Shown here in pieces: positions 26,101-33,453 of a stretch of 64,000 nucleotides of DNA (the stretch's first letter is position 1; each line of letters begins with the position of its first letter). This DNA comes from Mytilus galloprovincialis (lineage: Eukaryota > Mollusca > Bivalvia > Mytilida > Mytilidae). The notes under the pieces were generated by a model. It searched no databases. It was not told the DNA's origin and saw only the letters and a program-made list of their open reading frames with translations. Position numbers and translations under genes: made by a program. The stretch lies in contig NC_134842.1 in the NCBI RefSeq assembly GCF_965363235.1, positions 3,375,112 through 3,439,111 of the forward strand. Reading direction: 5' to 3'.

Positions 26101-28503
26101 ACGGAAATGGGCGTTATGTGTTCATGTTGTCATTTCTGTAAAACACAAAAATATTTTGTTTGTTGATCTCCAAAGAAGAGAGTCATCTTTAATAGCATCT
26201 TTTTACAAAGATACATTTTGTCTTGTAACACTTTGGGACTGCCATAGTCAATGAGAGAAAACAGTGATTAACTTAGGGATGACATCAAAAAATCAATGTA
26301 GGATAAAAAAAAAACTGAATTCAAATAGCTTGGGGGGGGATAAAAGTTGCTGAAAGTTTTTATTAATTTGACATCGATTTTACATATATCCATATTGGTC
26401 AATCAAATTTTTCCCAAATTAAGTTAAGAGGGGGGAGGGGGTCAGTGAACAAACTATGTGAATTAAGTTTTTTTTTTTATCCTACATTGAACTTTTGATG
26501 TCGTCCCTTAACTTTTATGCCCACAACTATCAGTCGGAAGGGGAGGTGTTTAAATTTGGTCATACTTGTGTACTAATACATGTACAAGACTCTGAGTTTG
26601 AAGGAATGTGTCCATGGGACATTGATGATGCCCCCTCTTGCATAAATATAAACCATTATAAAGCATTACGTATAAATTTTATAACATTTGGTTGAAGCAA
26701 ACTAAAGGTAGAGAACAGAAATGAAAAATTCAGAAAAGACCTCATAAAAATACTCCGAGCGTCGTCACTACTTCATTATGATCTCCTATATATATACGGA
26801 GAAAGACTAAAAACTAACAATTTCCCGGACTGTGTGTAGAGACACCTGTTACCATCCTTGTTTTTAGATAAATTAATTCAAAGTTGACTGATATGCATAG
26901 AAGTTTGTTTGATTAGGGTTTGTAAAATGTCCGGTGGCAAATACTTCAGGTATGTTCAGGACGACACAATACAATAGGTGTGTCTGAAAGACACATTTTT
27001 AATGCATCCATAAAAAAAATACGAGTAGAAACATTCCGTCAGTTGTAAAAGTGATTGATAAAATAACATATATTTCGAATGATGTAAACGTGTGGGTTGT
27101 GTGCGTATTTGCGGATAAACCTTGCAAACTGTACATTTGAAAGACCAAGTCAACATTCTGCCATTCGTAAAAATTATGCAATAAAAATATCTGAGAATAT
27201 ATATATGCATCCTCTATAAGTAAAACACATCAGTGGCGCATTATGTGAATTCCAACCATTTTAAACGAAATTGACTAAAAGTGTCACAAAAAATGTGTCG
27301 TTTTTCACTCAATCCTGAGTTTCTATAATTTGTATTTATACTTTATAAAAAATCGGAAACGGCGTGCATCAGACTTACAAATTCAATGAAAGAGACAGCT
27401 TAACAGTCAGTGAAAAAATTATCGGGGTTCTTGGAGCAGAATAAACAACACTTCTATCTTGTGAAGGGACAGGACGGGGACAAGCCATCAAAACACAAGA
27501 TATTAGATCGATTTCTGTTGAAATGAGCTTCCCATACATTAGTTTTTTTAAAGGTTTTACGGCGGGCGACAAGAGAAAAGGGACGGGAGAAAGGAGAAAT
27601 GTGTACCCTGTCCGATCCCTCATAAATCTAGATATGTAAAAGTGACGACATCAAAATTCAAATTTATTCTGTGTTTTTGTGGTAAAAAGCATTATGCATA
27701 AGTTTTACATATCAGTTGGTTGAGGCAAACTAAAGTTAGAGAACGGAAACCAATTTTGTAAAAACGGACGTGCATTTGGATGGATGTACACACAGACAAG
27801 GATAAAACTCAATACCCCCTTGCTACGGCGGGGGCATGAAAATGTACATTTATGAAATGAAATAAAATAAAATTCATCGAAACTTTATGAATGGTTTTTG
27901 CACAAAGACGTTACGGCTTAACGTGACGTCATATAAATGAAAACTAACAAACTGAAGGTCATAACGTTACTTGTACGATTCAAATTTTGATAAAATTACA
28001 TCAAAACGGCGATTTTGAGGTAGGTGTTGTTTTATTTTCGATAATATTGTAGTTATCGAACATTGGTTAATCAAAGCAATTCAAAATGGCGGATCTCTCC
28101 TTTTTTCAATTATTTGAATTCGAGTTATCTCCCTGTGTACGCAAACCTTACCTTAAATGCATAATCGCTCAGAATAACAACAGCAAAATATCCATATGTT
28201 GCATATTACTGAATGCGATAGTTTGTCATTGATTTATATGTGTATCAATTACAAAAGGTATGTATTGTCTTCTTTTCTTTTTCTTTAAAGGAACTAAACT
28301 ACATTGAAGTCTGCTTTGACAAAAAGCCACAACATCCGTTTAAAATTCATGGACTTGAGGAAAGATCAGACTATGTTGAAATTGACTTCACCAAGACAGT
28401 TGATCGACTACCAGATTGCGACAAAGATGATGTAAGCGATGACGATTTCGTTAGTCTTGAAGACGTAAAAAGCATGAAACGAAAAACTCAATTCACAAAT
28501 TAA
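5100..28503 (+). CDS. Gene A: IgSF/FN3 transmembrane receptor with tandem ITIM-like motifs (spliced)
   Basis: Assembled by eye from acceptor/donor sites and phase: 5100-5154, 8060-8362, 9727-10005, 11095-11346, 13703-13996, 15043-15369, 16702-16986, 17187-17204 (microexon), 19051-19143, 19337-19364, 23037-23065, 23815-24027, 24396-24454, 28291-28503. The summed length is 2448 nt, divisible by three, giving 815 residues. Layout: signal peptide 1-18; Ig1 19-119; Ig2 120-212; Ig3 213-296; Ig4 297-394; Cys-less Ig-like 395-503; FN3 504-598; transmembrane helix about 612-631; tail 632-815 with polyQ, LNYIEV (Tyr749) and SDYVEI (Tyr773). Every ectodomain exon is phase 1-1. A poly(A) signal lies 230 nt after the stop. 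Family knowledge: ITIMs recruit SHP-type phosphatases. Inference: a surface receptor with inhibitory signalling. Least certain are the microexon and the 28/29-nt exons. Confidence 0.8.
5820..6110 (+). repeat. Interspersed repeat, family R1
   Basis: Begins near CCTGTCCCAAGTCAGGAG and runs through GGGCCTT...TATAGCT...GGCTTTGC. The same blocks in the same order recur at 9330-9660, 19675-19915 and 21885-22235. Probably a SINE- or MITE-like family; the family name is not known to me. Confidence 0.7.
7214..7660 (+). promoter_or_regulatory. TATA-containing, LTR-like segment in intron 1
   Basis: Begins TGTAAC, as many LTRs do. It has a clean TATA box (TATATAAA, 7345-7352) and an initiator-like TCAGTT at 7366-7371. 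No second LTR, purine tract or target duplication was found. It could be a degraded solo LTR or an internal promoter; neither is proven. Confidence 0.3.
8060..8362 (+). CDS. Gene A exon 2: Ig domain 1 (V-like)
   Basis: Acceptor acattacag, donor gtaagc, phase 1-1. B-strand Cys (VTLPC), Trp (VWWGP) and the F-strand signature EDEGLYRC are present. It has several N-glycosylation sequons (NKT, NFT). The paralogous exon is at 54493-54786. Confidence 0.9.
8363..9726 (+). other. Gene A intron 2
   Basis: 1.36 kb containing a reverse-orientation repeat block (about 8800-8960, related to 44710-44960) and an R1 repeat (9330-9660). No coding exon recognised. Confidence 0.5.
9330..9660 (+). repeat. Interspersed repeat, family R1
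   Basis: Same ordered blocks as at 5820-6110, ending with the family's characteristic tail (aatcataccacatct). Confidence 0.7.
9727..10005 (+). CDS. Gene A exon 3: Ig domain 2 (C2-like)
   Basis: Acceptor ttatag, donor gtaagt, phase 1-1, open over 93 codons. Has LTCYVESGIPK, MIWRR and the F-strand FSCLVQT, a pattern like the second domain of CD80- or nectin-type proteins. The paralogous exon is 61658-61939. Confidence 0.9.
10006..11094 (+). other. Gene A intron 3
   Basis: Contains a fragment of repeat family R2 (about 10030-10150) and a TA dinucleotide run (about 10801-10822). No coding exon seen. Confidence 0.5.
11095..11346 (+). CDS. Gene A exon 4: Ig domain 3 (I-set-like)
   Basis: Acceptor gtttcag, donor gtaagt, phase 1-1, 84 codons. 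Has VNLRC, IIWQYD, GDYSCTVVNEAGKG and four or more N-glycosylation sequons. The paralogous exon is 62762-63025, ending with the same T-I-E/Q-V segment. Confidence 0.92.
11347..13702 (+). other. Gene A intron 4
   Basis: 2.36 kb; its centre is an inverted-repeat element (12483-13046). The rest is AT-rich without recognisable exons. Confidence 0.5.
12483..13046. mobile_element. 564-bp inverted-repeat element
   Basis: Ends are imperfect inverted repeats of about 29 bp: TAGGGGCATTAAGGCC at the left against the mirror of GGCCTTATTGCCCCTA at the right. TA at both ends may be the target duplication, suggesting a Tc1/mariner-type MITE. No transposase ORF. Confidence 0.6.
13703..13996 (+). CDS. Gene A exon 5: Ig domain 4
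   Basis: Open for 98 codons between acceptor cattttag and donor gtgagt, phase 1-1. Begins PPDVTV, with B-strand ELKC, a Trp (GYWEH) and F-strand GIYICNVSN. The exon contains no useful Met early on, which is why simple ORF calling misses it. The paralogue starts at 63760 with PPTVNV and shares G-L-P-(N/D), WEH and GLYIC. Confidence 0.9.
13997..15042 (+). other. Gene A intron 5
   Basis: Short fragments of repeat R1 (about 14085-14155) and AT-rich sequence only. Confidence 0.45.
15043..15369 (+). CDS. Gene A exon 6: Ig-like domain 5 lacking the cysteine pair
   Basis: Acceptor tccttacag, donor gtaagt, phase 1-1, 109 codons. The pattern is Ig-like: TADIVTFE where a B-strand Cys is expected, and YTAVVSNSKGSS where the usual form is YxCxVxNxxG. 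Neither core Cys is present and no other Cys occurs in the exon. N-glycosylation sequon NQS present. Confidence 0.8.
15370..16701 (+). other. Gene A intron 6
   Basis: Contains repeat family R2 at 16315-16455. Longer ORFs at 15453-15707 and 15945-16235 show no domain and no coding-like features. Confidence 0.45.
16315..16455 (+). repeat. Interspersed repeat, family R2
   Basis: Carries the family core GACGAAACGCGCGTCTGG and the tail ATCCTAGTACCTTTGATAAC. The same core appears in reverse at 21400-21820, 38425-38790, 44320-44480 and 50910-51065, and forward at 55800-56120. Confidence 0.75.
16702..16986 (+). CDS. Gene A exon 7: fibronectin type III domain
   Basis: Acceptor ggttatag, donor gtaatt, phase 1-1, 95 codons. 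FN3 hallmarks: PAPP start, VSWIPGFNGG, a TFYVQYR strand, LEPGTEYFIRMFARN (the LxPxTxY-x-x-R/V-x-A-x-N signature). As usual it sits between the Ig array and the membrane. Confidence 0.93.
17187..17204 (+). CDS. Gene A microexon (18 nt, probable)
   Basis: An 18-nt segment between a very good acceptor (ttctttgcag) and a donor (gtaaat) keeps phase 1 and would add six residues (V-L-R-T-P-Q) to the juxtamembrane stalk. Skipping it also preserves frame, so it could be a cassette exon. Confidence 0.45.
17205..19050 (+). other. Gene A intron before the transmembrane exon
   Basis: AT-rich 1.8 kb; no recognisable repeat boundaries or exons seen. Confidence 0.4.
19051..19143 (+). CDS. Gene A exon: transmembrane segment
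   Basis: Acceptor catctttcag, donor gtgtgt, phase 1-1. Encodes a short glycosylatable stalk (NETSPG) followed by about 20 hydrophobic residues (LIAAFSMIAIAVIAISFI) and then T-Y-Q-Y-K-T, giving a type I orientation. Confidence 0.88.
19337..19364 (+). CDS. Gene A small cytoplasmic exon (28 nt, probable)
   Basis: Lies between acceptor ttatttcag and donor gtatat; enters phase 1 and leaves phase 2. Only together with the 29-nt exon at 23037 does it restore phase 1 for the next exon, which supports both. Confidence 0.5.
19675..19915 (+). repeat. Interspersed repeat, family R1
   Basis: Degenerate copy: CCCAAGTTAGGGGAGG, a GGTGACCTATAG block and an ATTATACCATATAATC tail in the family order. Confidence 0.6.
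20043..20575 (-). pseudogene. Degenerate reverse-transcriptase element fragment (family R3)
   Basis: Reads on the minus strand as the C-terminal end and 3' region of an RT element. The same blocks (a TGTCGTAAC-like block, GGTGCCAGATGTGGAGC, and the end GGTATCTATCGTCCCTCT) recur at 40030-40420, 43125-43770, 52590-53285 and 55005-55790. No intact frame. Confidence 0.6.
20603..20750. repeat. Long palindrome (hairpin-forming)
   Basis: Two arms of about 60 bp, left from GTGTATTACGATATTTCTCC (20616) and right ending at 20735, are near-perfect reverse complements around a G/C-rich centre near 20675, with weaker symmetry outside. It resembles one end of a larger transposon that may extend to about 21010. 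Confidence 0.75.
21400..21820 (-). repeat. Two R2 repeat cores in the same orientation
   Basis: AGACGCGCGTTTCGTCTAC occurs near 21430 and again near 21783. The segment between them shows the longer family body (GTGATACCCTAGGGGAAG and similar), also seen at 38425-38790. Confidence 0.75.
21885..22235 (+). repeat. Interspersed repeat, family R1
   Basis: One of the most complete copies: TGTCCCAAGTCAGGGGCC, GGGCCTTTTATAGCTG, GGGCTTTGC, and the end GAGTTGTCCCACTGGCAATC. Confidence 0.75.
22253..22375 (-). repeat. Repeat block shared with 30470-30565
   Basis: Both places carry ATAAGATGAAAACAACG, AACAACAGTAACAATGACAT and TTGATATCAACTGTACTATT in the same order, so they are copies of one dispersed repeat. 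Confidence 0.65.
23037..23065 (+). CDS. Gene A small cytoplasmic exon (29 nt, probable)
   Basis: Strong pyrimidine-rich acceptor (attttacag) and donor gtaatt. Entered in phase 2 it is open and leaves in phase 1, matching both neighbours; the other entry that stays open does not fit downstream. Confidence 0.5.
23815..24027 (+). CDS. Gene A cytoplasmic exon with polyQ
   Basis: Acceptor is a tandem ttagcag (NAGNAG), so splicing may include or omit one residue. Donor gtatag; phase 1-1, 71 codons. Contains a CAA-encoded glutamine run and tyrosines in YEMQ, VYSSI and SYSV contexts. VYSSI fits YxxPhi but not the full ITIM consensus. Confidence 0.8.
24396..24454 (+). CDS. Gene A cytoplasmic exon, 59 nt
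   Basis: Acceptor tttttgacag, donor gttggt (weak but GT). Enters phase 1, leaves phase 0, as required by the last exon. Encodes a short Lys/Thr/Asn-rich linker. Confidence 0.65.
24455..28290 (+). other. Gene A last intron
   Basis: 3.8 kb. Holds a repeat fragment (about 25020-25260), a MITE (26276-26507) and AT-rich sequence. ORFs of 60-130 codons here match repeats or lack any domain. Confidence 0.5.
26276..26507. mobile_element. 232-bp MITE with TTA target duplication
   Basis: Inverted ends of about 40 bp starting GGGATGACATCAAAAAATC and mirrored by TTTTGATGTCGTCCC. TTA lies directly outside both ends (26273-26275, 26508-26510). Same class signature as the element at 2699-2920 but different sequence. 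Confidence 0.8.
28291..28503 (+). CDS. Gene A last exon: tandem ITIM-like tail
   Basis: Acceptor ttctttaaag, phase 0 entry, 70 codons then TAA. Contains LNYIEV and SDYVEI, both fitting (I/V/L/S)-x-Y-x-x-(I/V/L), with 24 residues from Tyr to Tyr. The rest is acidic (DKDDVSDDDF). Tandem spacing of this order is typical of receptors binding the two SH2 domains of SHP-type phosphatases. Confidence 0.88.
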   Translation, partial: ELNYIEVCFDKKPQHPFKIHGLEERSDYVEIDFTKTVDRLPDCDKDDVSDDDFVSLEDVKSMKRKTQFTN

Positions 28504-28735
28504 GATGAAGATCACAAATAATGGGAACACCGTGTTTTGTTTTGACATCTAACTGAATTCCTCGGTCGATTATTATCTTAATTAAAAAAATGGTAGAAAC
28601 GAAATTAGATCATTTTAGAAATAGACATTTTTGGGAGCGCTTACGAGGAATAATCAGAGAATCAAGATATTTGATTTTCCCTTAACTCTTTTTGTTAAGA
28701 GTTTTTGATGGGTGTGCCGGAAGAAAGAGGCAAGT

Positions 28736-28741
28736 AATAAA
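28736..28741 (+). terminator. Poly(A) signal of gene A
   Basis: AATAAA about 230 nt after the stop codon. Confidence 0.6.
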
Positions 28742-31700
28742 CTAGAGAGATTCACACATTCAAACACAAGTAATCAGAAATTGTACATATGAATGATTTT
28801 TCTCTGAAAATAAGTACTTTTAATATCCTAATCCATTTAGAAATACACATCACCTCTTTGACTTGTTTTGTTTTTTTATATTATCAGTAACAAAAATTGA
28901 GGGCAGAGGTTTCATATTAACATATCTATTTTATATTATAATATCTTAAGATTTGACTATCTTTGGTTTTTTATTCTGTTTTGATCTTATTTTGTTTTAT
29001 TGTATTTTAAAATTGTTTTTTTGCTTAACACTTCCTGCCGGTGTTTCATGACATGAACATGGTATGAAGAATATATGTATTTTAACAAGAAATGTTTTTC
29101 TAGCTTTATACTTGTTTTGAGTTCAAATATATCATTGCTATTTCTCAGTTGATAACACATAGTCATGTATTACACATGAGGGACACACATCTACTTTAAA
29201 AGGAAAACAACGAAAACACAAAAAGACAAATTGAATGCAACATAAATAGAAACGAACTATATTAGATAACAACTGCCATTTTCTGACTTGGAACAGGACA
29301 TTGAAAGAACAAATGGTGGGTTGAACCTGGTTTTATAGTTACAAAACAAATTGCTAAAATGAAAACAATACATGACAGAAATATATTACAAATACATGTA
29401 AGAACACTCAAAACAGACAAATACATAAACACATAATGTAACATTTCTTTATATAAAAACCATTCATTTCAAATATAGAAACATATATCACTTATCAACT
29501 TCAATTGAATTGCTTACTGTATGAACTATAATGGTTTACTTTCATAAATGGTTACTTACATGGAGAGTTGTCTCATTGGAACTCAAACCACATCTATTGA
29601 TTATATCATATTATATAAAGACGCCACACTATACTACAATTCAAGAGTCATTAGTCTATTTAGAGAAAACATATACAGGTTACAAATATGAATAAAAATG
29701 AAGTTCTCAAAATTCTAAACCCTACGGAAAATTCAAAACGGAAAGCGCTCATCAAATGGCAAATTTAAAAATTCAAACACATCAAACATAGATAACGACT
29801 GCCATTTCCCTGACTTGGTACAGGAATGTTCTCATGTAGAAAATGTGAATTGAACCTGATTGTATAGCTAGCTAAACAGCTCACATGTATGACAGTCGCG
29901 ACAAATTAAATGTTATATACAACGATGTGTGAACAAACCAAACAGACATAATAGGAGAAAATGTCATAAAATGGGGTACAGCACTCAATACTGTGGTATA
30001 ATTACTATAAAAACAAACAGAAATGTAACTAAGTAGCACAAAAAAGCATATAGACAGAGCACAAAATTGAAAGACAAGGATATAAAATTTACTGTATTAC
30101 AATAACACAATAACGGATTGTATAAGTACAGAGCCACGTCATATGTATAAAAAAAACACAAAAAAACAAATAGACAAAGCGCATTAGCAAAATTGATAGA
30201 CAAGAATAACGTTTTACACATTACGTGTAGAAGCTCGAGAATGCCGAATAAATTGGGAATGTATATCCCATATGAAGGTGAAGTTGATATAAAGCTACTA
30301 AGGTCAGGGAACCTCAAAATTTCAAAATTAAATCGTTTCGTTTGTCTTAGATTCTGGTACTGAGATGTTCATGTATGTCAAATTCGAGATATACGTATAA
30401 AACTGAGACAGAGGAATCCGTGTCTGTTGTTTACTTAATTTCTTGTTCTGTGGTAAACTCATCGGTTATAAGATGAAAACAACGGAACAACAGTAACAAT
30501 GACATGCAAAAAAAACCCATGGAAACGAACTATTTGATATCAACTGTACTATTACTGACTTGATATACAGGAAATATAATAAAATGGTGGGTTGGACCTT
30601 GATGTATGGCAGAACCCCCAACTCATATACTAATGTGTCAAAGATTACACTTAGTATTCCCTCTACACACAAATATGAATTGTGTAATAGATCTTTCGAT
30701 AAATAAAGCAGGTACTGTTTTGTAATAATTCTTGTATTGAGCAGAGTAAACAAAGCCCCTCTTCCTATCCTAAAGTTCATTAACTGAAAAGCAAATATAA
30801 ACAATACTCATAAGAAACGAATATGATATGGCTCTTCAACGTACTGTAAATTTTATTCCTCTAAAAAAACTGGCAAGATTGAATAATTGAAATATGCATT
30901 TGTGTTATAATTTTGGTGCCGTTGATGCAATAACTGATAAACCATAAAACACTTCGAACAAATGTTTTGCCAATGGTTTAACGATAATTTATTTGAAAAG
31001 AGTGATATGAACATGCAATGAAAGTATCGCATCATGAGCATTTTGTTTTTATTTATTCACTACTACAAGGTTCAAACTGATTATTTTTGTAGTATTGAAA
31101 TCATGAGGTCAATTCTTCTCACACATTCGAGAACATTATATTTATTTCAATTCATAGTTGTTTTTAATTCTTCCGTAGTCGTATCACCATTTGATTTCTA
31201 TATTGTTTCAGTGTAATATTCCGGATGATTTGTCTATTGTTTTTTTTAATTAAACTTGAGTAGGATGTCCTCTCTTGACATCATAAGTAGATATTCAGTT
31301 GTCATTTCCCGGATGAACCATCTATCAATTATCTGTAGGTTTTCAATAGTATGATTCAAACTATTGATATTTATTTATTTTTCACTTCAATTCGTCCTTG
31401 ACATCATTGCCAAAAACTTGTAGTTTGATATTTGAAATCAACGATTTCGTTTTCTCTTAACACGCATTACCGTTTCTCAAAACAAATTTTCGTTCGTAAA
31501 AGTAACCGTCGTTGTCTTTATGGCAATAAAAAGTAAGAAAACATTACGAACAAAATGAAATTAAAAAAACGCTAACAATAACGATGCACCGGTACATTTC
31601 TTTTTTGTATAAATATTTCATCCGCTGATGAAATGTTGTTATATGGCTTTATACAAGGACAGATTAGAAATTTATAAATATACAATATTTCGATATTTTA

Positions 31701-32039
31701 CTATGAATTCTTTATGATATGATAAATAATACATATTAAAGATGGTGCGGAGTTCGTCTTATAATTATATATTTACTATCGTATAGCGGGTTATTTTCGC
31801 GTGTGTAACATTTCGCTATTTTCATTGAATAAGGTATACGAAATATTTTGGCGGTTATTATTTTGGTGGGTTCGAAACTTTTGTCAATACCTTCGCATGT
31901 ACACTTTTAATTTGGGAGAATATATTTTGTTTTTGTTTTATCCACGAAAATAAGCGAAAAATAAACACCCCTCGAAAATAATCAGCTATACAGTATCTCC
32001 CAGTTAAAAGTTCCTACATAACATAAATCAATCTATAAA
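28742..32039. other. Spacer between gene A and the LINE fragment
   Basis: Mostly AT-rich and repeat-derived: reverse-orientation repeat blocks at about 29160-29440 and 29700-29990 (motifs GACTTGGTACAGG, TATAGCTAGCTAAAC, ATGACAGTCGCGAC) and the block at 30470-30565. ORFs up to 112 codons lie in these repeats; no gene is supported. Confidence 0.5.
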
Positions 32040-32135
32040 AGAGGGACAAAAGATACCAGAGGGACAGCTGAAAAAAACTGACAACACCATATCTAGAAAT
32101 AAAAGAACAAATGGACAGACAATAGTCTTTTATGA

Positions 32136-33137
32136 TACTCTCATCATAAAAAAGCTTCTAAGGCATTGTTTTGTATAAAAAAAATACTCTACTCAGATAA
32201 GATGGATGTTTTTTCCCATATGAAACTATTTAATTCTTGTGTTAGCCCAATATTACTGTATTGTAGTGAGATATGGTCGCTAAAAATTGTGAAGAACAAC
32301 AAAACTCTTGAATCTCAATATTTATCTATGGAATCAGTAAAACTCCAAATAAAATTTGCGAAAGGTCTTCTAAATGTTAATTCAAAGGCAGTAAATACAG
32401 CTGTATTAGCTGAATTGGGAATGTACCCTATTGGTATACAGGCCCTTAAGTCTTCTGTAGGATTTTGGTTACATATTTTAAAGTCAAATGAAAATGAGTC
32501 ATTATTATATAATGTTTATAAAGCTAACAAGCAGTTAAATGATGGATTTGCTTCAAAAGTTAAAATGCTACTTTCAAAATTGAATTTCGCTCATGTTTGG
32601 GAAAATCAATGTACCTTCTCTAAAAAAAGATTACTTTTAGCCATCGTGAAGAAGCTCAATGAAAATTACATTATATTTCGGAGAAATTGTCTCTTTAATG
32701 ATGATAATTCAATAAATGGAAATAAACTAAGAACCTACAGAAAATTTAAAGTAAAGTATGAACTAGAAAAGTACCTTTTATTGAATTTAGATAAAAATGT
32801 TACAAAAAATTATGCTAAAATAAGAATAAGTAATAGTATGCTGGCTGTTGAACGTGGTAGATACAACAAAACAGCTTTAGAAAATAGAATATGTCCTTTA
32901 TGCCATAAAGAGGTGGAAGATGAATTTCATTTTATCATAACATGTTCAGAAATTAATAAAACTAGGATCAAAATGTTTGATGAAATATCTAGTATTGTCC
33001 CCTGTTTTAATTCAATGAGTGAAGAAAACAAATTTGATTTTATATTTTCCTGCGAAGAATGTGATATTTTACTTATCATTGTTAACTACATAAGTGAAAT
33101 GTATAATGAAAGAAACAATTATAATGTCAATATATGA
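32136..33137 (+). pseudogene. 5'-truncated LINE reverse-transcriptase ORF, C-terminal part
   Basis: The frame is open from about 32136 to the stop at 33137. It starts in the RT thumb region (KASKALFCIKK, then SPILLYCSEIW, a segment common to CR1/L2/jockey-type LINEs) and ends with a Cys/His knuckle (CPLC-x9-H-x4-C). Endonuclease and the catalytic palm are absent, so the copy is dead on arrival from 5' truncation, yet the remaining frame is intact, suggesting a young insertion. It interrupts an R3-type repeat end at 32040-32135. Confidence 0.85.
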
Positions 33138-33453
33138 ACTGTGTAATTGATGGCTCAACTTATAATGTTATATATATTATAACATATTTTTTTATAACAT
33201 AAGCATAATATTTTAATTGATAATTTTAAAGAGGAGGCATGCTGTCAAAAATAGTATTATAACTAATACTAATAATCTATGTTTTTGTTTTTCTTTCAAT
33301 GCTACATGTTTGTAGTGTTTAATGACTATCGTTTTGTATTTAATATGCCACTGTCTGTTTGTTTGTTTTTGTTGTATATTTTAGTAACAATCCTATTGTT
33401 TGGATTTTATACTAATAAAATTCTTATTCTTATTCTTATTCTTATTCTTATTC
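33138..33453 (+). mobile_element. LINE 3' UTR and (TTCTTA)n tail
   Basis: Non-coding stretch after the RT stop, ending in about six perfect copies of a hexamer TTCTTA (33419-33453). Short simple-repeat tails instead of poly(A) are known for several LINE clades. Confidence 0.75.
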
